Shown: positions 36,201 to 48,100 of the stretch, piece by piece
Layout of the letters: each line of letters starts with the position of its first letter
Position numbering within the stretch: position 1 is the first letter of the stretch
Source: Colias croceus
Lineage: Eukaryota > Arthropoda > Insecta > Lepidoptera > Pieridae
DNA: 64,000 nucleotides
NCBI RefSeq assembly: GCF_905220415.1
Contig: NC_059543.1
Span: 6,386,001-6,450,000 of the forward strand
Direction of reading: 5' to 3'
The notes under the pieces: generated by a model
Told to the model about the DNA's origin: nothing
What the model saw: only the letters and a program-made list of their open reading frames with translations
Database searches by the model: none
Program-made: the position numbers and the translations under genes

Positions 36201-39200
36201 CTCCGCTTTAAGGACTGTGTGAAACGAGACATGGCTTCTTTCAAGATTGATCATAATAATTGGGAGAAGCTCGCTACTAATCGATCAGAATGGCGCAAAC
36301 TTGTTTCCGAGGGTTGCAGATCCTGTGATGAGTCTTGGTTCAGAGTACTCGCAGACAGAAGGAGGAAACGCCATCAAGACGACTCTGAATCGGCTTCTGC
36401 AAACTTCCCCTGTCCGACCTGCGGAAAAGTGTGTCGATCCCGCATTGGACTGTTTGGACACCAAAAACATTGCTCAGGCAACACACCATAAATCGTCTGT
36501 AAAAGACGTAAAGGCCAATGAATGAATGACTTTGTACTTTGTAGTTTGTAATTTATACAGTATAAGTGGGTCACTGGGTATGAATTTCACCCAAAATATC
36601 GTACCTTCATCAAATCGGTGTGATTCTCAAATTTTATTCATGATTACTAGTCATAAAGGTCTATTTTCCAGTACTAATTTTGTTATATAAAAACTATGGG
36701 TGCGAGACGTTTGTCCAATACGCATAGAGGTTCGTTTCCGCTACGCCGTTACCATGGCAACATGATCAAAACAGACCTGTCAAACTGGCACGATTTTCTT
36801 AACCCGGCTTCACTAATGACACACAACAATAGCTATACTGAAAAATAATGCCCTCGTTACAATATAAGATTTAATTACATGATTTCCTTACAAACCTACT
36901 TATGAAACTTGCGAAGGTGATTAGAGTAGTACGACGGAAAATGGAATTTGGATTTGGAGATTCACTCATTCCCAATATTACGGGCTTACGACAATTTTTC
37001 AATCATGATCCCTTTTTTGGGTATGTACTTCAAGTACGGTACTAGTATTTAGATTCGCTAGTATTAAGCATGGCTACAATGATTGAATTGTAACAAAGAA
37101 CAACTACAATCATAAATAATTAGCAAGATTAGATTATACACACAAACATACTTATTTAGATATTTTCTTGTCACAGTGTGTATATCTGTACCTAACTTTA
37201 TTAATTTATATAATAATGCTCTAAGAATGTAGTTAGTTATATAAATATAAACATTCTCATTTCTTTATTATTTAACCCTTAATTTTTTACGCAGGTACCA
37301 TTTTTTCTTCAATGAGTAACAGTAGCTGAAATGAAATGAAATGAAATAGCTTTAGCTAATTACAATTTTAATTTTTCTTTTATTTATACAAATTATTTCG
37401 TTCTTATAATTCCTAGCCCCAGTTCTGGCTTCCACCACATGGCCCGCATGATGGACCGAATGATGGTGGAAAGCATGCAACCGTTCGGCTTTGCAAGAAT
37501 GACGACCAGACGTGGTTCAGACAAGGAAGAACCTCCGAGAGATGGCCTGAGATCTGATAAAAGTGAAGCTAGAAGAGAACGTGCTAAAAATCCTCAAACC
37601 CATAACGGCAACGGAACCAGACATCCTCCAACACAAGGTATATTAACTCTACATATTTATATGTTAATACATAACAGTGCAAATCTCCTTAATACATCAA
37701 ATTTTCAGTGGTTCGACCAATTCCAGTTAACAAATTCCAAGAAACGCCATTAGATCAAGCGAAACAAACGGACCCTACAACCGAGAAATGGGCAGGTACA
37801 TTACGTAAACGTGATCCTAATCTTCAACCCTCCTTACCTTCAATTGTATCGCGAAAAACATCTTCATCATCTATGGGCAGTGGTAGAAAAACTAGATCAG
37901 TCGAACGAACACCGAGAAGGCGACACCTTATACCGATTAAACCTATTGTCCGGAAAGGCGACGTGTCTGCTGATGGTGATGCGATATTGGAGAGGGATGA
38001 AAGAGTTTTTGATGCAACAGGATATGAAATTCATCTGGTTGAAACGCTGGAAAGGGATATATTGCAAAAAAACCCGGACGTACGCTGGAAAGATGTGATC
38101 GGGTTAGATGACGCAAAATCAGTTTTACAAGAGGCAATGGTTTTACCGCTCGTTATGCCCGATTATTTTAAGGTAAAAGTGTATTTATTATTTTAGTTCC
38201 ATGTCATCTTCCTAAGAAGTTGATTTAATAATTCGGTAATTTTACCGAATGCCAATGCCAAAACGTAATAATCAAACGTTTTAATCACAAGAAAGAGAAT
38301 TAGAAATTTCGTTTACAATTTAATTATTTTTATGTTACTTATCTTTAATTTGATTGTAATTAACAAAAAAGTGCCGGTCTCAAATTTATAAGTTAAGATT
38401 CGCGTGCGCGATTACATACGGCTGTCCATTCATGCTGCATGCTTAATTATAACTTACGTGAAACATTTGGGAAGTGGGTCAAGTGGCTACCATTAATTTG
38501 GGCTGTGAAACTACACAAATATATCTTATATAAACTTGTAATTTTGAATGCCAATTATTCTCACACTAGCATATTATGATATTATCTTTTTTATGTAATA
38601 TTTTTGAATGAAGTTTAGCTCTAATCGGTATGTGCATTAGGGTGGAGTGATAATGTATGAAAGAATTTTTTTTTTGTTTTTTTCAAATGGCATAGCGACA
38701 CAAAGGTGCCTTTTAATGAGTGAATTCAGCATACAAAATATTGTTTACGTGTCTTAATGTTTTGAGGTGCCCCAACCCAATTGAAAATTAGAAAAATATG
38801 ATTTTTTAGCAAACTTTGATTTATTTTTTAATCACATTATTTTTATGGCCTTCAAGTCTATTATATAACAAACTTCTTTGTGATACATTAAATAATAGCC
38901 TGATTAGTTGTTTTAACGTTTTTCATTAATGAAAATAATGTTATAGAGGAATGAAAATATCAGAAATACGTAATTATTTAGTACTAGCTGCGCTTCGCGG
39001 TTTCACCCGCGTGGCTCCGCTCCTGTTAATCTAAGCGAAATGATATACAGCCTATAACCTTTCTCGATAAATGGGCTATCTAATACCGAAAGAAATTTTC
39101 AAATCGGTCCAGTAGTTATTGAGATTAGCGCGTTCAAACAAACAATATCTTCAGCTTTATAATATTAGTATAGATTATAATATTAGTATAGATAAGGCTG

Positions 39201-41943
39201 TTATTTTTCAAAATTAGGCATTGGCAGGCGTAATACTGATAGGTACTCTTGCCATTATAAAATCATTTTGTTTACTTTCTCAACAAACTGCACTTGAAAC
39301 TTCTGTCACCAATTTGATAATATGCTTTACGGCCTGGGTAAGGCATAAAAAATCTTTGATATTCTGAAACGTAGTCAAACCGCTTTTCACGATGTCTTTA
39401 AAGGTTTCTTCAGATAAATTAGAAGTCAGAGGTTCAGTTTTCTTACATTCTTGCCACATAGTTAAGTCGGTATAATCTTTAGAGCAAGTACAAGAGAGTT
39501 AAAAAAAATGCATTTGCAACTTCAAATATCAAATAACCTTTGGTACTGAGTGACAAAATATTTCAGTTATCTTTTCTTGTTCTTTTTTGTTCGTTTGTCG
39601 GTCTTGATAAGGTTTTAATAAGCGTCTATATTCATCGAATATGGTGTGTCGAATAAGTTGTAGTACTCTGTTAAAGCTAATAGTGGAAAGCGATGCTTTT
39701 CGCCACACATAAAACATTTCCGTAGGTAATCTTTCGGATAAATCATGAATTTTGTTATTTTATCAGGTTTAAATTCATATCTAATAAATAAGTAATAGTT
39801 TCTTAACATCAGTATAAGTTGGTAATTGATTCACTGGGTACTTCTCTGACAAACAAAATACAGGACAACATGTCGTTTGTCGTATTTTGACTTGCAACAT
39901 TTTACTGTAACAAAGCGAAATTATAGATAGAACTCACATCAAAAATATTAAATTATGATCTTAATTGTATTTACGTGTAAAATGTAATTTAGAAGTATTA
40001 CTAACATTAGTGTTATTTCCTTAATGGCACTGTTTAAAATCAATGTTTCCTACAATAAGAGTTGGCGCAAACGGGCCACCGACCAGAGCCACTGGTAGCC
40101 AGCAATAGCCACTTTTTTATATATTGATATATGTATTGTGTATTCTGTGTCTTCCCGTTGGCAACCAACGAGATAAAACAGAATCTGATTTAGCGTTAAT
40201 TTGTCAAAATTAAACTTTAATTATTTTCGACTAATTTTTTTGAATTTCTGAAAGTTCATGATGTTGGGGGCACCTCTAGATGTATCATCTGCAAAGAATA
40301 ATTTTGCATGTGTATTTATGAGCAATAATGACATCTTTTTACAGGTATGCCGAAACGAAAATGAAAAAAAATATTTTTCACTCCACCCTAATGTGCATAT
40401 ATTTAACTATGTATTCAAATTTCTTTCTTAACTTTCATTGATGACAAAAGCTTCAAAAATATATGTTTCAGGGTATTCGTCGACCTTGGAGAGGAGTTTT
40501 GTTAACAGGTCCACCCGGCACAGGCAAGACTTTGCTGGCGCGAGCTGTCGCAACCGAGTGTCGAACCACCTTCTTCAACGTATCATCTGCTACATTGACA
40601 TCTAAATATCGAGGGGATTCTGAGAAACTTGTTAGATTACTCTTTGATATGGTATGTTTTGGCTTTAGTTATTGCCAAGATTCGATCAAAATATATAATA
40701 TATTTGAAACATGTAATAACCTTATAAATAAGAAATCTGAAAAATGAACATGAACTTATCGACAGCTTTTATTAGAATGCCTCTATTTTACAAATTACAG
40801 GCCGCCTTCTACGCACCCAGTACGATATTCTTAGATGAAGTGGACTCACTTTGTGCGATGAGAGGGGCGGACTCTGAGCACGAAGCTTCTCGACGATTCA
40901 AGGCTGAGTTACTGATTCAAATGGATGGATTAGCTGCACCCTTGTAAGTTGTATTTTAAGAGCGATAAGCCTAATATGTTTCAAAAAAATTACATAATAT
41001 GTAGAGTCTTATTTCAGTTTGAAGTTTAATACAATAGACGATATAATTATAAAGATACAATATGCTAAACATTTTTTTCAGTAACCAAGACAAAGTGGTT
41101 ATGGTGTTAGCAGCCACGAATCACCCTTGGGATATCGATGAGGCGTTCAGACGTCGCTTTGAAAAAAGGATATACGTCGGCCTTCCTGATGGTGAGAGTA
41201 TTCAGTTTGTTCATAATAGTCTCTATTGTTACTTAATATTCAAATTATACTATATGGTTCTTTCAGCATCTACTTTAGCTAAAATTTCCATGTAACATAT
41301 GTGTTACTTTAACATTATAAATGCAGAAGTGTGTTTGTTTGTTTATCTTTCTTTCACATAACGATTTTATGCTTTGATTTTTGTGTTTGGAGGTAGTTAG
41401 GATGCTAGATGCATCTCATTATTTCGTTATATTGGCGGAAAGTAATTTTCTATTAGCCGAAGCTAATATAAAATTACTTGCGAACTAAAATTCAAGATAA
41501 AACATATTTCAGAATCAACTCGTGTCAAACTATTGAAGCTTTGTCTACGTGATGTTGTGTTGTCCAATGATGTCGACTTGCCCGAATTAGCTGCAAAGTT
41601 AGATGGCTATAGTGGTTCAGATATTTGTAACTTGTGCAGGTTTGTGTTACAAATCTCATTATTATGTAAATGTATATTTTTCTGCTATCAAATAGTAGCA
41701 AGTAATATTGAGATAAGTTGCTCTAATCATTTTATAATTTCCAGAGATGCAGCTATGATGACCATGCGTCGTAAAATTGCGGGAAAAACACCTGAACAAA
41801 TCCGTCGCTTGAAACGAACTGAATTAGAAGCGCCAATATCTAAAGCAGATTTAGACACTGCTATTGAGAAAACAAGGCGAACAGTGACTCAAGCAGATGT
41901 AGCGCGTTACTCAACGTGGATGCAGAAGCACGGTTGTTCCTAG
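33224..41943 (+). CDS. Katanin p60 AAA ATPase subunit (KATNA1/KATNAL1 type)
   Basis: Coding exons are 33224-33378, 37417-37637, 37709-38172, 40472-40651, 40801-40943, 41082-41191, 41513-41639 and 41745-41943. They total 1599 nt, or 532 aa. Residues 1-245 are a basic, Met/Arg/Ser-rich low-complexity region. The AAA module then begins with the linker LVETLERDILQKNPDVRWKD. It carries Walker A GPPGTGKT (293-300), pore loop KYRGDSEK (325-332), Walker B TIFLDEVDS (348-356), arginine fingers in FRRRFEKR and a VPS4-type C-terminal helix ending YSTWMQKHGCS. Katanin hydrolyses ATP as a hexamer to sever microtubules. The N-terminal MIT domain of canonical p60 is not encoded in these exons; an alternative upstream first exon may supply it. 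GIRRPW distinguishes it from KATNAL2. A poly(A) signal is at 42076-42081. Assignment to Kat60 versus Kat-60L1 is open. Confidence 0.93.
33379..37416. other. Katanin intron 1 (4.0 kb)
   Basis: This intron carries the LINE fragment at about 35717-36524. The remainder is AT-rich. No alternative first exon encoding an MIT domain was recognised. Confidence 0.5.
35717..36524 (+). mobile_element. 5'-truncated non-LTR retrotransposon, reverse transcriptase C-terminus
   Basis: An open frame reads DRFCYLGSTVSNNLSLDSEI, then LLYGAETWTSYAKQERRLNS, RLRWLGHVYRMEPSRLP and GRPLLRFKDCVKRDM. It ends with a C2H2-like finger, CPTCGKVCRSRIGLFGHQKHC, before TAA at 36489. These are the post-catalytic thumb and C-terminal region of a LINE ORF2. 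The catalytic YADD part is missing. The fragment is intact over about 250 codons and is followed by an AATGAATGAATG tail, so the insertion is fairly recent. It lies in sense orientation in katanin intron 1. Confidence 0.85.
38638..40390. mobile_element. hAT-like DNA transposon, 1753 bp, with nested repeat
   Basis: TAGGGTGGAGTG at the left and CACTCCACCCTA at the right are perfect 12-bp inverted repeats. ATGTGCAT occurs at 38630-38637 and 40391-40398 as an 8-bp target duplication. An 8-bp duplication with a TAGGG terminus fits hAT. Interior minus-strand frames (for example 39529-39809, with YLRKCFMCGEKHRFPLLA) may be remnants of the element's protein but are broken and not identifiable. A separate ACTAG-type repeat sits inside at 38983-39195. 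The element occupies katanin intron 3. Confidence 0.72.
38983..39195 (-). repeat. Short interspersed repeat nested in the hAT-like element
   Basis: It begins ACTAGCTGCGCTTCGCGGTT, then CACCCGCGTGGCTCCGCTCC, and ends TTATAATATTAGTATAGAT, with the last 19 bases duplicated in tandem. The minus-strand reading starts ATCTATACTAATATTATAA and ends CTAG|T, again the Helitron-like plan. Confidence 0.6.
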
Positions 41944-44900
41944 CATAGGGCTAAAGCGCTTAGAGCGCTTCTTCGACTGTTAAGAACCTCTTAAACTGCC
42001 TGTGTTAAAGAAAGGACAAGAAAATATTAGGTTCCAAAGTCGATCTCGTGATTTATAAACTTTTATACGTATTATAATAAAATCGTGGTGTATTTGATAG
42101 TTATTGTTATTTGTAAATTATATGGATTTTCTACGATATACCTACGTAACTCTAGGATACTGTTTAATATGGTATATGATGGTCTAGATATAGAAATTGC
42201 GTAAATATGTATTGACGTAAAATGTATACCTGTTTGGTAAGGAAGCAAAATAGTGTCTTGCTTAAAATTTAAAATTTTCTATGGAATAAAAATTTTAAGG
42301 CGATGAAATATTGTTGTGATTTGTTTGTGAGTTTAATAATTGTGCTTCTGTAGGAATGTGATTTGGCTAATATAATATTAATGTTTAGTAAGAAAACTAC
42401 AAAATAGAGCCCTACCTAGGTTGAAGGTATTCCGTTAATCTACTGCCATAATGTTAACCTAATCTAATCTATGCATATAATAATTCCGCTATTGTAAAGG
42501 GCTTAAATATTTATATTGTCATGTAACTTATAACTAAATAATAGTTTAATATAATTCCCCATAAAACAATTTCATCTTGTTTATTTGGTTTATAATATTA
42601 TATTTATTCCTGCTGCTGATGTTTAACCTGCTTTTATTACACATTTTAATAATTGTTACTAAATTAAAACTAAACAAAAATAAAATCAGGCTCAAAAGGG
42701 ATTGAAATAATAAACAATTTAAGATAAGATTTATTTATTTAGGAATGGTGTAGATGTATTTTGTTTTATACATTTCTTTTAAAATTATACATGTTAAAGA
42801 GAGTTCTACTAATGTCAATAAGTTCGAATAAAGGTTGTTCTTAATAATACCTGTTTTTAACGATATGTGAAACCTTTTGATATATTTTTTATAGGATTGG
42901 ACTTACGTATAGTGAAGTGCTGAAATACAAATTCAGTATAAGACAAACTTATAATGTATTTACAATACTTTTTTAATAACTTTCGTATAACTACACAAGT
43001 CAACTTTGGTTCTTATTTATAATTATTTAAAAGTATCGGTCTTTGGTGCTTTCTAAAATAATTAAATCTATTATGCTAATCAAATTAATTATCAAAGCTT
43101 TGTAGTATGCTATAGGTAGAGCTAGAGTAGAATGCTATGACATCTTTTAAATCTGGACTTAGAGTAGGTACTAGGTATACATTTGTCTTGTAGTTGTGAG
43201 ACATATCGAATATAAGTATTTTCTCTGCCTACTTTTGATAGATTTTGTAATGTTCTAGCTACTAGATAAAAATAAGGCTTCGTTATAAAAGAGTGATATT
43301 TTTAAAATTACTAAGTGCAACCTCAAAAATTACTAAGCCCTATATTTAAGGCACTTAAGTTTATTTTTTTGATATCTAATGCAATCAAATGACTGACATG
43401 GATCACATAAACCAGAAATTACATCCTTCTAATTATATTTACAAGAAAGGTAATTAAACAAATTTGTTAAAATTTAAATAAAACAAGCTATTTCATTCCT
43501 TTACAACAATATCAATAAGTTATAAAACTGAAACACGAACGAAATACACGAACAAAACATCAAGGTTCAGTTCCGCGTCTTCCTGTTAAAAGCACTGAAA
43601 GCCTATCTAACACTTTTGATGTATAATTTCATACATTATTAGTCATTTAAACTGTTAGATAACTAAAACGTAACATATTCAGAAGTTTTGAAACTGGTTT
43701 TAGATGAAATTTACAGAGATCTTGTAGGTAATGTAGTAGTTCCAGAGAACAAGAATTCACTCCCAGAATATAGGGAATTTCTATATTATAAAATGTAATG
43801 TGACGTGTACAACAAAGCTTAAAATTATATTAGGTACTTACTACTAAAATAAAAATAATGTTTAATTATAACATACAAGAGAACAAATCAACAATAAAAA
43901 TACGCATTACTAAACTTGATTTCTTAATAATTACAGATCTATTTGACCATACGATAGATTTCAAGATAATAATGCTAATATTTCATAATAAGGCCAATAT
44001 TTAAATGTACAATATGAGAAGAATTGAAGGCACAAGACTGCAAGGATTAAATTTTCACACATTTTATTTTTTTTATTTTAGATAATTACAAGTAATAAGT
44101 ATATTAACAAAATAAAACTCACAATATTCATCAATATATATTTTGTATTGTTTAACCATTCCGTGAGCCATTAGAATACGGCAGTGATTTTACTGTTTAT
44201 TTAGTTAATCTACATACGTCGATCATCGAGTATATTATTTAATATTTTCAAATTTTACACTAAAGCTTAATAAATTTTCATAAAATACATTATCTGTGTT
44301 ATGCTCATTGCTAGATAAAATAATGTGTTTGTTATATTTGTGATTTTTATTATATCTAGGTCTATATTAAAATTTTTCTTAAAATCTTTATTTTTAAGCT
44401 CGTTTCCTTGAAATAGTGCTTCTAAAATTATTCGTGCATTTTTGGTACATTTGAATTATCAAAAAGCGTAATTAGGCAAAAATGACTTCCTTTAATTGCT
44501 TGTCTCTTTTCTCTTTCTATCTCTATTAGGTATATACTCTACATAGGCACTTTACATGATAAAGATTTAAAGAAACTTTCTATATTATAATAAACAATTT
44601 TATCAATATCTAACGTATCTTTTCGTGTGCTCTTTAATACGTTGATCATTAGACGTGTATCAAAATTTAACACGAATATTTTAATAATTTCGAGGTTAGT
44701 GATATTTCAACTAGTGACATATTTCCGAACGGTAGAAAGGAAACTTTAAGGTCACACACACGCATAAATAAAATGATAATACAATTATTTGTCAGAGATT
44801 AGAATCAAATCTTTATTTACACATTTAATTAACTATCAAACCTGAAATACACTACTTTCATTTTAAATAATCATATATTCCTATATACTATTACAACTGA

Positions 44901-45192
44901 ATAACTATAAAGCACTTAAAATCAAGTTACAAAACAAGAAACTTAACCATGATTATTTTTTTATTTTTATAAAAACAAAAACTCAATAAAAAAATTACTC
45001 AATCATAACAAATATTTAAAATCACTGCAAAAAATTGTCTCCTATAAAATAGGTACGTATTCAAACACCGAGCATATTTCAGGTTTCGTGTGGTTAGATA
45101 TACGTGGGTGCGAAATGGCTGGACCAATTGCGATGTTCTATATCAGGGTCCAGCGTGTCCCGGGACGTGGGGTCCGTGTGGTACAGTGGGGG
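41944..45192. other. Katanin/V-ATPase convergent 3' region
   Basis: Both 3' UTRs end here: AATAAA at 42076-42081 for katanin, and its minus-strand complement at 44812-44817 for the V-ATPase gene. The 3.2 kb is uniformly AT-rich with no open frame of interest, RNA gene or recognisable repeat. Confidence 0.45.
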
Positions 45193-48100
45193 TCATTGGG
45201 GCGTACCGTTCGGTTTCACTTTAATGTCTTCCTCATCATGTTCGAGAATAACAGAGAAAGAGAAGGGAAGGAAGGCATAGCCGTGACCCTCGTAGAACTT
45301 ACTCATGAATTCCACCCTGGTTGGAAAAAAATCTTGGTATCAAATGTATATTTTTGAAACCTCCAATTCGATCGGTATATTTTTGTGAATCATTAAAGTA
45401 AAAGGAAAAGAAATTGAAGCTAATCTTATAAAACATTAGCTAATATCACATTAAGTAAATTCACAAAAAAATACTATAATACATAACAATACATACCATA
45501 CCAATTAAAAAAGCAACTAAACAATTAAATGACTCACCAATGCAACCTCAAAGTATGCAAGAACGCCGACAGCCCCTCCATGAGCACGAGTATAGCGAGC
45601 GTGAAGAACGCCCACACCGCGAATATCAAGTACAGCACGATGGCCTTCGCGGGCGGGCCCCCGCCCAGCCCCATGCGGAGCAGACGCTGCCATAGTACCG
45701 CGGATAGTTCTGGAATGTTCCACAACGTTTGTAGTGTTCTCGAATGTTCTAGAATGTTTTTTGGGGTGGAGTTCTCGAATATTCTGGAATGCTCGGTTGT
45801 GTAGAGCTCTCGAATGTTCTAGAACGTTTGGTTGTGTAGAGCTCTCGAATGTTCTAGAACGTCTGTTTGTGTGAAGTTCCAGAATGTTCTAGAACATAAA
45901 TGTGATGATGTGTACTATAGCGTTAATTTTACGGAAAATATTAGAATGCGATTTAACTAAATATGGAGTTTGTATTGAACTAGATCTTGAAAGAAATACG
46001 AAGTTTTCATCACTGAGTTATATAATAATGTTATATTTACTTATTACAAACAAAGTTTCCTGTTTATTCATATAGGTCTGTATAGTGTACATAGAGAACA
46101 ATATATTATCAAATTCAAATCAACTTTACACTTACGAGCATGCGCCAAAGACAAGGCCCACAGCCGCAAATACGAGGCGGTGTGCGAAACGGCACCGAGC
46201 ACGTACTCGATGGTGTGTATCGCTTGTGTTATCATTATCTCGCCGATGCCTTCCTCGGGATCCACGGGCTTCTCGCATTCACCGTCTTCTACTGTTGGAC
46301 CCGGCTGGAGAAGAAAATCCGTTTTTTATGTAATTAATTTCTTATTAACTAGATTTCCATTACATTAATGCATAAAAAAGTTTATTATAAAAATTATAGG
46401 TCCTTTGAATGGCTGCCTCGCGTTCATGTTGACGCGGCACGGCGCGCGAAATCCTGTGCTCTTTAGACTCTATTATATTTCAAAAAAACACCTAAACTAC
46501 TAGAAATACTCACATTCCGCTTCTTCTTATACATTTGATACAGCGGTTTGCCTAGCAACATGATGGGTATGCACAGAAATCCCACAGCGAGAAAGGTCCG
46601 TTGTATGGCGTGTTGTCCTGTATACATGTCAGCACGGCACGGGGAACGAACTTCTGTGTCCTTGAGTAACATCATGTTGATGAACATTATGAGCACGGAC
46701 GGTGCGCAGGCGGAGTCGTATGCGGGATCTGGAGTTTTAAGTTTTTTATTTTTATTATTTTTTGTTTTAGGTTGATGTAGATTGGGATTTTAAAATTTAA
46801 TATGGTTAGAATATATTTAAGTAAAAGTGATTTTTTTTTTGAGAGTAGGTTTTGTGATTCTTTCTTAGCCAATACGCACAGATGACGCATAATATGTTGA
46901 TTTGTTATATTCTGGAGACAGATTTTTCGGAACTACAGTACTCTAGAAACTTTGATTTCAAAACATTAATTAATGAAATACTGAATTAAAATTATAAGTA
47001 GTACTACAAACTTAACTACAAACGTACCAAAAAAAAAAAATACAATTTTGTTTGTCCAAAATACCTACCTTATCACTGATAATTTGAGACTGAGCAGTTT
47101 TAACAATCAGCATAATAATACCTTAATAATTCAAGCAATATTACAAAAATTCTCACCATCTGATACAGTCGAATACATGATCCATTTCATAAACATCATG
47201 ATACACAGATACCAAAATAGCAGAAGCAGGAACAATATCTGCGGTATGTACTGCAGGAATATCATGTATGGCCTCTTGAAGTAACTGTAAAGATAGTCAA
47301 GTTTCACGTAATGTCTAGTTTTTAATTTATTTACTGTTGTAAAAATAGCTTCTATAACAATTTTTAAGACTTTTTATATATTATTTTTAGGCTGCTTTTT
47401 AGAAATTCTACATAAATATATATAATAGTGGTTAGCGATATACATAACTTTTCGTTCGACTTTTACATTTTCGAGTATCTATCAAATATTATTTTGATTG
47501 GTATGATGTAATGATAAAACTAAACAATAACAATAGGAATTAAATATAATATAATTTCTATGAATACAGTAATTACTTGAAGTTTACCACACTCAATGTT
47601 ACCCCGAAGGCCATGTGTATCACGCCGAATATTATGGACAGTTTCATCTTGAATGAGTTCAGAAATATTATATTGTTGGCCGCAAACTGGAAAAAGATAA
47701 GCATTGATGAATGAATTTATTAAAATAAATGGTTCCCTAGAAACAAAAGAATAAGAAAAAAAGTAAAAACAGAGACGCTGGCATTTTTTTGCATTCTTGC
47801 CATAGAAAATAATAATAAAAAAAATATTTTTTCTCATATTTCACAAAAAATCGAGTACAATTTTTGTAAAATAATTATACAAGAAAACTAAATAAAATGG
47901 TCCTTTAAAAATATACGAGAATATAGATTTATTGAAAAGCAATCAAGCAGTTATATTTTCAATATACTTTATTATATTCTCACATAAATACTTATTTTAC
48001 ATAGCTGCTCACCTGCCAAGCAGGATCAATTCCCAGCGGGTACGGAGTCTGCGTGTACGCGAGCGCCGGGTCCAATTCCAACATCCTATGATGCCTTAAA

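Noticed and set aside
36247..36574. Alternative frames across the LINE fragment
   Set aside because: The frame carrying the reverse-transcriptase C-terminal motifs is the real one; the others are overlaps.
37811..38137. Second plus-strand and minus-strand frames over katanin exon 3
   Set aside because: They are shadows of the exon encoding the linker before the AAA domain.
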